Origin: DASXUG01 sp964620425
GTDB taxonomy: Bacteria; Pseudomonadota; Gammaproteobacteria; Burkholderiales; Methylophilaceae
DNA: 45,467 nucleotides
Assembly: GCA_964620425.1 (NCBI GenBank)
Contig: CAZUGV010000013.1
Location: 1-45,467, forward strand
Direction: 5' to 3'
The position numbers and the translations under genes are program-made. The notes beneath the pieces were generated by a model that saw only the letters and a program-made list of their open reading frames with translations, searched no databases and was not told where the DNA came from. Numbering within the stretch: position 1 is the first letter of the stretch; each line of letters starts with the position of its first letter. Positions 26,801 through 35,700 of the stretch are shown here, one piece after another.

Positions 26801-26984
26801 TGGCGTCATCGCGGAAGGCGTAGAAACAGAAGCGCAAGCTGATTTTTTAAGAGCAATGGGTTGCAAAGAAGCACAAGGATACTTATACAGCAAGCCATTA
26901 ACTGCTATCGACTTCGGTAAGCTCTTATCAATGACTCCACAACAACAAACAGCCACAAACATGAGGCCTGAACATGATAAATAG
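23856..26984 (+). CDS. PAS-PAS-GAF-PAS-GGDEF-EAL cyclic-di-GMP enzyme
   Basis: 1042 residues, apparently cytoplasmic since no membrane segment is seen. Sensor part: PAS-like regions at about 45-150 and 160-285, GAF at 295-475, PAS at 485-595. The GGDEF domain (600-765) has an intact GGDEF at 681-685 and the inhibitory I-site RTSD at 672-675. The EAL domain (775-1025) has an intact EAL at 809-811 and the DDFGTGYSSLSNLKRLPLDKIKID signature in pieces. Both catalytic halves look competent, so it may make or break cyclic-di-GMP depending on the sensed signal. Its end overlaps the HD-GYP gene by 11 bases. Confidence 0.93.
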   Translation: MSNNKISTPDTHNAANQQAGQTRLFETIIQNDLRTKFTNEVNLDALVNTLQGVAILASDHKLNIYYANQYARAIFSLDSEALLDGNARLSSPLHKRVIAQLKQANSEFVLQYAAGDQVRTLKVFASKMPATPNQPQDGYSLHMHDITDRVLTEYQLRTKERLLRSLIEASPDFICFKDHKGRWLEASQSGLDIFQIPADEYQYKTDQELAGFAHPSQKDTLKQIKQSDEKAWAKAKPYREEQTIPLPHGGVKMFDVVKVPLFHQDGSREGLVTLSRDITERKLAESHLQDRSTMLDALISCNWLLQSCENWHTVAEKVLEQISTIAQFSRCTIFKHNKSEIISTIHQEVSKESTLAKSETAIAAEAIYQWQKIGQPRVGQALKSIAYLADGCGQWLASLKQGNPVINQFKELSINEQRFLKKHHIESLIVLPLMVNHTLWGTLMMERRESTNEFHPQELAVVMAISRSLSAAIQRQSTEKRLQQAKIAFDSATEGIMILDVNAQVIGVNQGFTKITGFTEQEALGSTPKVFQTADKTVWGNLRTKQKWCGEVANHRKNGEPYQEWLTITVVKDDLGKVTNYVGVFADITKIVQSQNQLHKLVNQDALTGLPNRRLLIELLDQAIKVAGRKGYQIAVLFIDLDRFKTVNDSLGHQLGDQLLLEVSRRIKQSIRTSDVVARLGGDEFMVVMDRLDEIEDAAIVAKKIIHAIQTEFIIQGKEIFIGASIGISVFPNDSNKVEGLIKSADIAMYQVKNSGKNNFCFFSNDLSENALERFNLETQLRRALERDQFEVYYQPQVCLMTGNFIGAEALVRWHHPELGMISPAKFIPVAEDTGLIMQIGEWVLRQATLQAMRWKIENPSFKRVSVNVSGVQILRSNFADTVYGLIIETDCDPTILELEITESTVMQNTEFVIETFNRIKSMGVSLAIDDFGTGYSSLSNLKRLPLDKIKIDQSFVRDLPSDQDDAAIATAIYAMANSLGFGVIAEGVETEAQADFLRAMGCKEAQGYLYSKPLTAIDFGKLLSMTPQQQTATNMRPEHDK

Positions 26985-28278
26985 CGCGCTTGATAGCTCC
27001 GTAAGCACTCAAGACTTTTATATTGACATTGATCAGCTAAAAGTTGGCCTGTTTATCCATTTAGACCTTGGCTGGATGAACCATTCTTTTGCGACCAGCA
27101 ACTTCAAGGTGAAAGATGCAGGGCAAATTGCCACCCTCAAACAAATGGGGTTAAAAAGACTACGTTATGACCCAAGTCGTAGTGATTATGATCCGATGGC
27201 ATCAAATGAAAACCTAACACCTACATCACAAATTGTTCGTGCAGAAGATGCCATTAACCTTGCTAATTCAGCAGCATCAATTAAACAAACAGACAGAAAT
27301 GAGCGCCTCAAAAAACTCCATTTCGCGCTAGATGAAAGTGAGAAAAAATTTATCGTAGCACGCAATATCGCCCAAGAGTGCACGCGTGACATTCTCGTCA
27401 ACTCGGTGCAATCCATTGAACGCGCCGCTGACCTCATCAACGATATGGTGGAATCTACCTTATCTGAAAGTGATATTGTGATTCACTCCATCAATGGCAA
27501 TCGTTCAACCGATAGTAGTTTTTTACACTGCCTCAACGTCTCTGTACTTTCCATGATCATGGCGAAATCACTCAGCATTTCAGAAGAGGAAACTCGCATA
27601 TTAGGCGTTTCTGCTTTGTTCCATGACATTGGTAAAGCAGAAGTGCCAGACAAAGTACGCTTGAAAAAAGAACCACTTAACCCAGCAGAGCAATCATTCT
27701 TTGAGTTACATTGCGAATTTGGTATGCGTATGGCGAAAAAAGTCGGCTTATCCGACCGTATTGCTAATATCATTTTGGAACATCATGAGTTTATGGATGG
27801 CTCAGGCTATCCAGCGGGCAAAAAAGGGGACGAGCTTGATCGTCTAAGCCGTATCGTGGCGATGGTAAACAGCTACGACAATTTGTGTAACCCCAGCAAC
27901 CCTTATTTAGCAAAAACACCCTATGAATCACTGGTACATATGTTTACACAAGGTCGATCCAAATATGACCAAGCACTGCTCAAACGCATGATTAAGTTTT
28001 TAGGGGTTTACCCGCCGGGTAGTATCGTACAACTCACCAATGGAGTTCACGGCATTGTCATCTCAGTAAACCCAAACGCACCTTTGCGTCCTTATGTGCT
28101 ACTGCATGACCCTACAGTAAAACGTGACGCACCAACCATTTTAGACTTGAGAGAAGAGCCAAGTGTGAGCATTAGCATTTGCATGCGCCCTAACCAGCTA
28201 CCGAAAGAAGCCTTGGAATATCTCAACCCAAGAAAACGCGTCAGTTATTATGTGGATCAAGACCCCGTCATGGCCTAA
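26974..28278 (+). CDS. HD-GYP cyclic-di-GMP phosphodiesterase with N-terminal DUF3391-like domain
   Basis: 434 residues. The N-terminus (FYIDIDQLKVGLFIHLD) has the DUF3391 pattern common before HD-GYP domains. The catalytic part has LFHDIGKAEVP (His217, Asp218), HHEFMDGSGYP (His270, His271, GYP 278-280) and the surrounding helices. HD-GYP enzymes hydrolyse cyclic-di-GMP to pGpG or GMP at a two- or three-metal site. The 11-base overlap with the GGDEF-EAL gene means coupled synthesis, so the operon contains one synthase domain and two types of phosphodiesterase. Confidence 0.93.
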   Translation: MINSALDSSVSTQDFYIDIDQLKVGLFIHLDLGWMNHSFATSNFKVKDAGQIATLKQMGLKRLRYDPSRSDYDPMASNENLTPTSQIVRAEDAINLANSAASIKQTDRNERLKKLHFALDESEKKFIVARNIAQECTRDILVNSVQSIERAADLINDMVESTLSESDIVIHSINGNRSTDSSFLHCLNVSVLSMIMAKSLSISEEETRILGVSALFHDIGKAEVPDKVRLKKEPLNPAEQSFFELHCEFGMRMAKKVGLSDRIANIILEHHEFMDGSGYPAGKKGDELDRLSRIVAMVNSYDNLCNPSNPYLAKTPYESLVHMFTQGRSKYDQALLKRMIKFLGVYPPGSIVQLTNGVHGIVISVNPNAPLRPYVLLHDPTVKRDAPTILDLREEPSVSISICMRPNQLPKEALEYLNPRKRVSYYVDQDPVMA

Positions 28279-28295
28279 AACTGAAAGGTAATGGG

Positions 28296-28775
28296 TTATT
28301 TATATCTTAAAAACCAAGCAGTTAGCCAATCCATCTGTGGCCTGCCACTTATAGCACTCACCTGATGTTTCGCATCATAAAAATAAGTACGCGGTAGTTC
28401 ACCACCCCAACTTTTATCCACGTTGTAGCGCAGTCTCTCTTCATCGGTTTCCGCAAATTGCCAGCGTTCATGAGCCGGCAAATGCGCTTGTTCTAGGGCT
28501 TTGCTGATGTCGGCGGATTGCCCCGTTGCATCCGTGCATACAGTAATCAATTTAACTTGTGGATGCTTACGCAACACATCGCCCAGTGACTGCATTTCTT
28601 GAATACAGTATGGGCAATCTACCGACCAAAATGCCAACACAAAAGCCCGCCCTTGCTGCGCTTTCTCAATTTGTGTTCGGCTTTGGCTATCAAACGCTTT
28701 GAAATTTTCGGCATGGGCATTCATGGCAAATGCCACGCATAACAATGAAAAAAATAACCTTAAAAATCTGCTCAT
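28296..28775 (-). CDS. Periplasmic thioredoxin-like (TlpA-type) protein
   Basis: 159 residues: signal peptide (first ~22 residues, ending NAHA), then a thioredoxin fold with FWSVDCPYCIQEM, active-site Cys54 and Cys57 as CPYC, and a later TYFYDAKHQV segment with the Pro of the fold in ELPRTY. It likely reduces or escorts disulfides or metal in the periplasm. Its ATG overlaps the stop of the propeller gene as ATGA. Last gene of the island; coupling suggests it serves the Cys-rich propeller protein, but this is an inference. Confidence 0.85.
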   Translation of the reverse strand: MSRFLRLFFSLLCVAFAMNAHAENFKAFDSQSRTQIEKAQQGRAFVLAFWSVDCPYCIQEMQSLGDVLRKHPQVKLITVCTDATGQSADISKALEQAHLPAHERWQFAETDEERLRYNVDKSWGGELPRTYFYDAKHQVSAISGRPQMDWLTAWFLRYK

Positions 28776-29992
28776 GGCACGTCACTCACACTAATCAGTC
28801 GCAAACCTTCTTTTTCCGTATTCCAAGCCAGAAAAGTTTGATTTTGCTTGGCTAATAATTGCGGGTAATCGGCTCTGCCAGCAGTTTGCGCAATATCACG
28901 AGTTGGCTCCCAACTATGTCCACCGTCAGGTGAATAAGCTAATTTAATGACACTAGCCTTATCCGTTAACTCTTTCCAAGCCAGCCAAACCTGTTCCCCT
29001 TGGCTGAATAGTGCGGGGTGACCTGCTTGCTGGTTGGCATCGCCAAACCGTTTTGCGGGAGATGACACCCACGCTTCGCTATCCATGCGGGCATAATACA
29101 ACCCCATTTTGCTGGTTGCTGAAGCCCCATCAAACCATGCCATATGCCAGCCCCAAGTTTTGCCATCTAAAGTCTTGCCATTTTGGTCACCACGCGCAAT
29201 CGCTGGTCCGTGGTGTGGGCAGGCATCTATTTTCCAGTTGCCGAAACTGGCGCGATGGATGCCTGTGGTCGTGGCTCCCCCAAATTGCATCATGGCGTGG
29301 TCACGCACCCCGCCCTCAAACAAGTGTCGCCACATGCCTACCGCTTGCCCATCTTGCGTCGTCCCCAATGCAATTCTGCAACACTCGCAACTATTATCCG
29401 CCAACTTTTGCTCAGGTTTAAAACTTGCGCCTTGGTCATCTGAAATTGCGGTGTAAATCGCTGCACCATCATATTTGGCCTTGTGAGACTTGGCAGATTC
29501 TAAATCGCGCTTATCCACCCATGCGACATAAATACGCCCCGTAGTAGCTACCGCAAGCGCATCAAAGCGATGGGTGATTTCTGCACGATCACTATGCACC
29601 ACATACGGCCTTTCAAAGCTTTTTCCGCCATTGCTAGAACGCGCAAACCAAATATAACCCGTGTATGGTTTGGGTAAAGCTTGCGTCCAGGTGAGGTAAA
29701 TATTGCCATTGGGGGCAATGGCGATTTTGGGTCGCGCATCGCCATCCAAACCAATTTTTTGCGGCTCTGCATTGATGGTAATAGGCGATGAAAAAGTCTT
29801 GGCAAGGTCGTTAGAAGCATCCACCAACACCAAACCATCTTTAGCTGAAACGCGCCAAAGCGTGCCTTTACTATCAAACGCCACAGATACCGCCAATGGC
29901 ACACCGTGGTCATGCCCTTCGTGTGCTTGTGCAAATAAAGGCGCAAACAAGGCAATCAAACACAAACACAGCCATAGCAAGATACTTTTCAT
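28772..29992 (-). CDS. Secreted sialidase-like beta-propeller with His-rich start and CECC motif
   Basis: 406 residues. The ATG at 29992 is used because GAGGTGG lies 5 bases before it and a signal peptide then begins at once. The mature protein starts HEGHDHG, a metal-binding type sequence, and carries CECC at 202-205. Asp-box-like blades are SSNGGKSF, SDDQGASF and SPDGGHSW, so the fold is a BNR/sialidase propeller, but the catalytic sialidase residues are not obvious. Given the TonB receptors and DUF2946 nearby, a metal (copper) binding role is more likely than sugar cleavage. Coupled to the thioredoxin-like gene downstream. Confidence 0.75.
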   Translation of the reverse strand: MKSILLWLCLCLIALFAPLFAQAHEGHDHGVPLAVSVAFDSKGTLWRVSAKDGLVLVDASNDLAKTFSSPITINAEPQKIGLDGDARPKIAIAPNGNIYLTWTQALPKPYTGYIWFARSSNGGKSFERPYVVHSDRAEITHRFDALAVATTGRIYVAWVDKRDLESAKSHKAKYDGAAIYTAISDDQGASFKPEQKLADNSCECCRIALGTTQDGQAVGMWRHLFEGGVRDHAMMQFGGATTTGIHRASFGNWKIDACPHHGPAIARGDQNGKTLDGKTWGWHMAWFDGASATSKMGLYYARMDSEAWVSSPAKRFGDANQQAGHPALFSQGEQVWLAWKELTDKASVIKLAYSPDGGHSWEPTRDIAQTAGRADYPQLLAKQNQTFLAWNTEKEGLRLISVSDVP

Positions 29993-30049
29993 CGAAACCA
30001 CCTCAAATTTAATCTCACGCATCATCCCATTTCGCCATTAGGCAATTAA

Positions 30050-32479
30050 CTAATAATCAAACTTCACACTAGCAAAATAAGTACGTTGTGGGTAGGGGTT
30101 GGGGTTCACATAATACTTGTAATCCCCGATATTGTTGATGCCGAACGAGCCTGTCCAGCGCTCACTCGCCTTGTAAACCACCTTGGTATCAAACACGGTA
30201 AAACTGCTCACTGTTGTGCCATAGACATCTGGATTGACCGTGTTGTAGAGCAAATTCACCTCTTGGTTGCCACTATAGCGCCCCGCCAAACTTAGCGATA
30301 ATTTTTCATTCACATGATAAACCCCAACCACAGTCGCCCGCCAATCGGGGATACGCGGTTGCGGCTTACCCACAGTAAATGGATTTTTACGATTGGCGAC
30401 AATTTCAGAATCCACATAGGTAATGCTACCAGTAATATCCAAGCCATTGACCAATACATCATTCATTTGTAGCGCAGTTTCTATGCCTTTGGTGTGAATG
30501 CCGTCGATATTTTGTATGCTGGTAATATTGGTACCAGGGATGGTCGTCGTATCGGTTTGTGAGATGAGCGCATCGTGTTTATCTTCATAAAAGAATGAAG
30601 TACGCAGCAATCCGCTGGGCAATACTTTTTCTATCGTAAAATCATACGAATTAACATGCTCGGGCTTTAAGTTAGGGTCGTTTGCCCTCACGTTTCCAGG
30701 TAGGCTAATCACCTGAAACATCTCCGCAACCGTGGGGTAACGATAAGCCTTGCCATACGAGGCACGCAACAACCAATCGCTACGCGCTTGATAGCTTAAT
30801 GATAGCTTGGGCGAAAAGTTATTTTGATCCCGATTCGCATAATTTAACTGCCTAAATGCGGCAGGGTTGCTTGCGTTAAAATTACTGCCATCAAAGGCAC
30901 GCCAATTCTCCCAACGCCCGCCTGCGACTAAACTCCAATCAGGTTGAAATTTCCAAGCCTCTTGCAAATAAACGGCCTGCGTTTCAGTTTTACCATAAGA
31001 ATTAGAATTAAGCGCACCGACTGTACCGCTCGCCCAATCAGACACATTGATAGTTTCAGAATCCAGCTCATAACGGTCATAATGATATCCAAAGCTCACT
31101 TGATGTTTGCTTTGCAAATGGCCATCAGGTCGCCAGTCACCTCGCGCATCAAAAGTTTTCCAGCCCGTGCCATTATCACGCCTGTAGGTACCTGCTCCAC
31201 TACCACCATCATTAAACGCATTGGTCGGCACCGAAGTACGCGTAATTTCTTTTTCTTGGCGATACAAGCTGGCTAATATCTGCCAATCCCACACCCCTTC
31301 TGTGTTCGATTTCAATGAAACGCCATGCATCCAATGTTCAGATTCAGCGCGGCTTGGGCCAATTGGTGTGAGTTTGTAAAACTTGGAATCTCCAGCAAAC
31401 CTGACAAACTGGGTTGTTGCTCCCCCAGCCGCATTGGTTGTATTGTAAAAACCTTGCCCAGTAGTCGCTGATTTTAAATAGCTTTCTACTGTGCCCACTG
31501 AGTCATTTTGCCAAACACCTAGCGTATAAGCACCCTTAATGGTTGGCGTAAAATCGTAGGTCAGTTTAATTTTAGCGTTATCTTGAACCGTATGGTCTAA
31601 ACCCGTTGTAGCCGTGACCACACGCGCTAACCCCTGCGGGTCTGTATCACGATAGCCCCCTGTTACCAATGTCGAATTTGCATTAGTAGGCACGGTCGCA
31701 CCACATGGCTGAGTGCTTGGAACGGCAGGCGTTGTAGGACAATTAGCGGTATTAGCAAACGTCTGTGGCTGACCATAACTATCCAGCCTATCCACACTGA
31801 CTAAAAATGATAAATCGTTCCACTTACTACCCACCCCAGCTGCGCCATGCTGTCCGCTAAAAGATTTATCCACACCATACAGTTTAAAATTCTGTGTAAA
31901 TACATCGTATTTTGCGTAGGCTTCAAATTTGGTAGGCATGCGGGTGCTGATATTAAGAACACCGCCTGTAGAGTTACCAGGATAGAGCGCAGAAAATGGT
32001 CCATACATGACATCTATGCGCTCAATTTCTTCAGGCGATACCATGCCCCAACGCGGTGGCGTACTAAAACTGTTATTCAAAAAGTTAGACAACAACAACC
32101 CATCCGCATACACCAGCGTCTGCGCACTCGCAATTGAGCTATTAGCGCGCATCACCAAAATACCGTTACGGTCGCCAATATAACGCTCACGCACATGCAG
32201 ACTCGGTAAATATTGGAAAGCACCCGCAGTAGTCACAGCATTAGCACTTTCTTCAATTTGCTTAGCCGTCACACTCTCCACCACAGCTGGCACGTTGGCA
32301 GGAAAAGCAGGTTTACTGGCTTTTACCTCAACTTTATCTAAGGTTTGCTGCAAAGGTACATTTTCAGCATTAGCCGCTTTTAATTCAAATGCCATAGCAC
32401 TTTTACCCGCCACTTCTTCTGCCAAAGAAGATGTCATAGAAGCGACAAAAACAAACGTAACACCCCCCAATTTCAACAT
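30050..32479 (-). CDS. TonB-dependent outer-membrane receptor
   Basis: 809 residues with a short signal peptide, a TonB-box-like stretch (TLDKVEVKAS near residue 48), a plug domain (about 60-180, with VYADGLLLSNF and GPFSALYPGNSTGGVLNI) and a 22-strand-type barrel ending in FASVKFDY with the final aromatic needed for outer-membrane insertion. It imports a scarce ligand using TonB energy. Ribosome-binding site AGGGGGA. It follows the putative copper receptor gene and precedes the propeller gene. The ligand is not shown by the sequence; copper, another metal or a chelate are possible. Confidence 0.88.
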   Translation of the reverse strand: MLKLGGVTFVFVASMTSSLAEEVAGKSAMAFELKAANAENVPLQQTLDKVEVKASKPAFPANVPAVVESVTAKQIEESANAVTTAGAFQYLPSLHVRERYIGDRNGILVMRANSSIASAQTLVYADGLLLSNFLNNSFSTPPRWGMVSPEEIERIDVMYGPFSALYPGNSTGGVLNISTRMPTKFEAYAKYDVFTQNFKLYGVDKSFSGQHGAAGVGSKWNDLSFLVSVDRLDSYGQPQTFANTANCPTTPAVPSTQPCGATVPTNANSTLVTGGYRDTDPQGLARVVTATTGLDHTVQDNAKIKLTYDFTPTIKGAYTLGVWQNDSVGTVESYLKSATTGQGFYNTTNAAGGATTQFVRFAGDSKFYKLTPIGPSRAESEHWMHGVSLKSNTEGVWDWQILASLYRQEKEITRTSVPTNAFNDGGSGAGTYRRDNGTGWKTFDARGDWRPDGHLQSKHQVSFGYHYDRYELDSETINVSDWASGTVGALNSNSYGKTETQAVYLQEAWKFQPDWSLVAGGRWENWRAFDGSNFNASNPAAFRQLNYANRDQNNFSPKLSLSYQARSDWLLRASYGKAYRYPTVAEMFQVISLPGNVRANDPNLKPEHVNSYDFTIEKVLPSGLLRTSFFYEDKHDALISQTDTTTIPGTNITSIQNIDGIHTKGIETALQMNDVLVNGLDITGSITYVDSEIVANRKNPFTVGKPQPRIPDWRATVVGVYHVNEKLSLSLAGRYSGNQEVNLLYNTVNPDVYGTTVSSFTVFDTKVVYKASERWTGSFGINNIGDYKYYVNPNPYPQRTYFASVKFDY

Positions 32480-32569
32480 TGTATTCCCCCTATAAAACCA
32501 CTATTGATAAAAATTCAAACTAAGCACCCTAACGAACACAGCGTTTCATCAAACATCAATGACACATTA

Positions 32570-34873
32570 TTAAAAATCTAACGTTAAAGCCACATTCACC
32601 GAACGCCCCATGCCCGGCACAACCACACCCCAAGGAATAATGTTCGTGGTCATGGAGTTGCCTTGTCCAAGGTAAGCACCGCCAAGCGGCAAGTGATAGT
32701 ATTTATTCAGCAGATTTTCAACACTCAAATCTAACCGTGCATGTTTAAGGGTATAACTGCTTCGCAAATTGAGAAGCGCATAGCCTTCTGTGGGCACTTC
32801 ATTTCTCACTTGAGATACGCGTGTTTTTGCTTCGACCATTTGCAGTTCAGCGGTATTGACCCAAGTACCTAGCTGATGTACCAACGATAGCTTCGCATTC
32901 AGTGGCATGATGTGATAAAGGTTGTCATCTCTGGTCTGGTTTTCGCCCCTAACATAATTCACCAACGCTTTGGCTGTAAACCCACCCAACCCATCCACAC
33001 TACCCAATTGTCGATATGTAGATACATCCAGCCCATAGAGCTTGGCCGATTGATTTTCATATTGAAGTGAAACATAACCATTTGTTCTAGTTAAATTGGT
33101 AGCACCACCACACCCAGATAAACTACAGCGCTTTGCATCAATAAAATCATCCACATAGGTGAGATAGGCTGTGGTTTTCATGCCCCACTTTTGTTTCTCT
33201 GCATCGTGCCAATCGGCACTTGCACTCAGGGTGTGTGCAACTTCTGGTTTTAAATCTTGATTTCCAATATAGGCATTACCATCTCCCACAAAATTGTTCA
33301 TTAAGGCTGCCATGGAAAATGTTGACCACGGATAACGCTCATAAAGATTGGGTGAGCGGGTTTTTTGGGCAAACCCTAGTTCGTAAGATTGCGTCGAATC
33401 TGGGGTGTAACGACTCAGCGCTGTCCAATCTATATTGTGGTCAGTTCTCTCGTGGTTACGTGCATTGAATCTATCTGCGTCTGTTTTATAAGAGTCGTTA
33501 CTATAACCTTGTACCAACCCTGCATTTGTATCAACAGTATCACTGCGTAAGCCAAGCAAGCTAAGCCATTGAGTATTCCAATTAGCCTCCCATTCGGTAA
33601 AAATACCAATGCGGTTACGTTGCCCATCTCGAATATTCCAAAAATCGTTACAACACATTGAAACACCATCATCAAGAGGTGGCCACCAGTCGTTTAATTT
33701 ATAATTTTGAAACTCCGCTCCGACTCTAATGGTATCTCGCTCAGAAAGCATCACTGAGGCTTTGATTTGCCCACCTTTAGTCTGTGCTTGCGAGTCCATA
33801 GGCATAGGGGTTACATAACGCTCTAAAGTCATGTCCATTTTATGGCGGATATATTGCTCGTAAAAACGAGCTTCCAAATCGCCCCAATCAAACTGCCCCA
33901 TGTAACGCAAGTTAAACAAAGCATTTTTGTTGTAAGTCATATCCATACGCTGGTTGGGAAAACCCTCAAAATCCACGCTTTGCTGACTAACATTAAACTG
34001 AAGTAAATGACCCTCGTGCTTAATCGCAACTCCCACCTCTTGATTTAGCGACCCCCTAAGTGAACTTGATGCCACCTCATTTAGACTAGTCCGCTCCAGC
34101 CCATTTCTATTGACTGGAGACCATAACTTAGCATCTTTAAAATCTTTAGCAGACGTATAGTTATCGGCATCTACTCGAGATTCAGAGTAAGATAAATTGA
34201 CATTTTGAGATGCCACCTCAGCACCAAGGTTATAGCCACGCGCATGGCTGTTACTACGATAAAAGGTACTAACCGTGCCTTTGGTCAATAGCTTGTCTGC
34301 TGAATCCGAAAATTTAGGGGGTAATGATTTCACCTGTATCGTTCCCCCAATACTATCCCCACCAACGCTCACTGGAGTGATGCCTGCAAATGCAGTAATG
34401 CTGCCAACTTTGGTTGGGTTGATAAGCGACAACACTGAGTTCATATGATTAGGGCATGCGGACATTACGTCCATGCCATCCACCTGTATGCGCAGGCGAT
34501 CATCCGCCAACCCATGAATCACAGGCAAACCTGAAATAGCGCCAGCGCCATAGACACTCACCCCTGGAATATCTTCTAATAACCGTGTGGTATCACTGGT
34601 TGTGGAACGAAGTTTAGCAATCTCCTGTTCACTCATTTGAGAACTGCTAATTTGCAAAGTATTGTATTTTCGCGCTTTTACTTCAACAGGAGATAAAATG
34701 AGAGAGTCTGATTTATCTGGCGTAACTTGCGAGACTTGCACATTCAACTCACCTCGCTTAGGTAAAGTTGATTCATCGGCAAGCACCGATTCGCATCCCA
34801 TTGAACATAGAGCCAACCCAAAGGCAACAATCCACGGGCTTACACCTGTAACGTAATGATTTATTTTCATCAT
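32570..34873 (-). CDS. TonB-dependent outer-membrane receptor, copper-receptor type
   Basis: 767 residues from ATG at 34873 (an in-frame GTG 7 codons upstream has no ribosome-binding site). Signal peptide, TonB box and plug are followed by a barrel ending VNVALTLDF. The plug carries DVMSACPNHMNS (CPNHMN at 140-145), which resembles the Cys/His/Met signature of OprC-like copper receptors. That is the main clue to the substrate of the whole island, though identity to OprC cannot be checked here. A second Cys pair (MCCND) lies in the barrel. Transcribed after two PEP-CTERM genes. Confidence 0.82.
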   Translation of the reverse strand: MMKINHYVTGVSPWIVAFGLALCSMGCESVLADESTLPKRGELNVQVSQVTPDKSDSLILSPVEVKARKYNTLQISSSQMSEQEIAKLRSTTSDTTRLLEDIPGVSVYGAGAISGLPVIHGLADDRLRIQVDGMDVMSACPNHMNSVLSLINPTKVGSITAFAGITPVSVGGDSIGGTIQVKSLPPKFSDSADKLLTKGTVSTFYRSNSHARGYNLGAEVASQNVNLSYSESRVDADNYTSAKDFKDAKLWSPVNRNGLERTSLNEVASSSLRGSLNQEVGVAIKHEGHLLQFNVSQQSVDFEGFPNQRMDMTYNKNALFNLRYMGQFDWGDLEARFYEQYIRHKMDMTLERYVTPMPMDSQAQTKGGQIKASVMLSERDTIRVGAEFQNYKLNDWWPPLDDGVSMCCNDFWNIRDGQRNRIGIFTEWEANWNTQWLSLLGLRSDTVDTNAGLVQGYSNDSYKTDADRFNARNHERTDHNIDWTALSRYTPDSTQSYELGFAQKTRSPNLYERYPWSTFSMAALMNNFVGDGNAYIGNQDLKPEVAHTLSASADWHDAEKQKWGMKTTAYLTYVDDFIDAKRCSLSGCGGATNLTRTNGYVSLQYENQSAKLYGLDVSTYRQLGSVDGLGGFTAKALVNYVRGENQTRDDNLYHIMPLNAKLSLVHQLGTWVNTAELQMVEAKTRVSQVRNEVPTEGYALLNLRSSYTLKHARLDLSVENLLNKYYHLPLGGAYLGQGNSMTTNIIPWGVVVPGMGRSVNVALTLDF

Positions 34874-34900
34874 ATAACTCGAGAGATTGCACACAAAGAA

Positions 34901-34918
34901 CTGCCCCCGCAGGGGCAG
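34901..34918 (-). terminator. Hairpin between PEP-CTERM gene and TonB receptor, possible terminator or attenuator
   Basis: CTGCCCC and GGGGCAG form a 7-bp stem with a CGCA loop. On the minus strand it is followed by TTCTTTGT, a poor T-run, so partial termination between the PEP-CTERM genes and the receptor genes is more likely than a full stop. Confidence 0.5.
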
Positions 34919-34928
34919 CTTGCTGGCG

Positions 34929-35651
34929 TTAAACAGCTTTCCGTCTACGCGCTATATAACCCATTACACCCAAACCAGCCATTAACATCGCATAGGTGTC
35001 AGCTTCTGGAACTGCAACAACCGATGCCAATGTAATCACCTGTGAAACTGGGTAACCGCTCATGGTGCCAACAGCACCATATCCAGCTTCACTTGTGCCC
35101 GTCATACACACCGCACCCATCATGCCGCCTGGCGCGCAATCGGCATAAGCCAATTTATTGATTTGTGATTGTGTTAATGCAGTTAAAGGATCATCTGGCA
35201 CAAAAATCAAGGCATAAGCATTACCAGGGTTACTACCTTTCTTTGGAAAGCCTGCATACACACCACCACTTGCCACGCCATCTTCCGGCGTCCACCCGCC
35301 ACCTAAAAAAGTAGCCGTTGTCGGGTTTTTAAATACAGCCGCAAAACTACCGCCCAAGGCTGAGTCATACCATGAAGCTAGTTGATAATTTAAATTCAAC
35401 CAAGTCATGTTGTCGTTAGGGTAAGCGATTTGGTCGCCCGTCATAGACTCACTTAACTTACCTATCAGGCTAGTGATTGTTTTAGTGTGTTCATCGTAAT
35501 TAAATGAACCAATAAAAATAGAATCTCTAGGTTGTGTGTCTGGCTCAAACCATGTAGTGGTCACGTTATAAGTTGCCACATGCGCTTGTGCCTCTTGTAC
35601 GCCAGCCAACATGGTAAGTGCGCCCATCATTACTGCAAGTTGCTTCTTCAT
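34929..35651 (-). CDS. PEP-CTERM exported protein of the copper-type island (second)
   Basis: 240 residues. The ATG at 35651 is preceded by AAAGGAA and opens a signal peptide (MKKQLAVMMGALTMLAGVQEAQA); 14 further upstream codons have no support. The tail is VPEADTYAML, then a hydrophobic helix and ARRRK, a standard PEP-CTERM sorting signal. The mature domain begins HVATYNVTTTWFEPD and has two Cys near residue 190 (DCAPGGMMGAVC), Met- and Gly-rich around them, which could bind metal. The function is unknown. The gene lies between another PEP-CTERM gene and the TonB receptors. Confidence 0.82.
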   Translation of the reverse strand: MKKQLAVMMGALTMLAGVQEAQAHVATYNVTTTWFEPDTQPRDSIFIGSFNYDEHTKTITSLIGKLSESMTGDQIAYPNDNMTWLNLNYQLASWYDSALGGSFAAVFKNPTTATFLGGGWTPEDGVASGGVYAGFPKKGSNPGNAYALIFVPDDPLTALTQSQINKLAYADCAPGGMMGAVCMTGTSEAGYGAVGTMSGYPVSQVITLASVVAVPEADTYAMLMAGLGVMGYIARRRKAV

Positions 35652-35700
35652 AATGCAATTTCCTTTGTAAATGAATAAATCAAATAAATACACACTGGCA

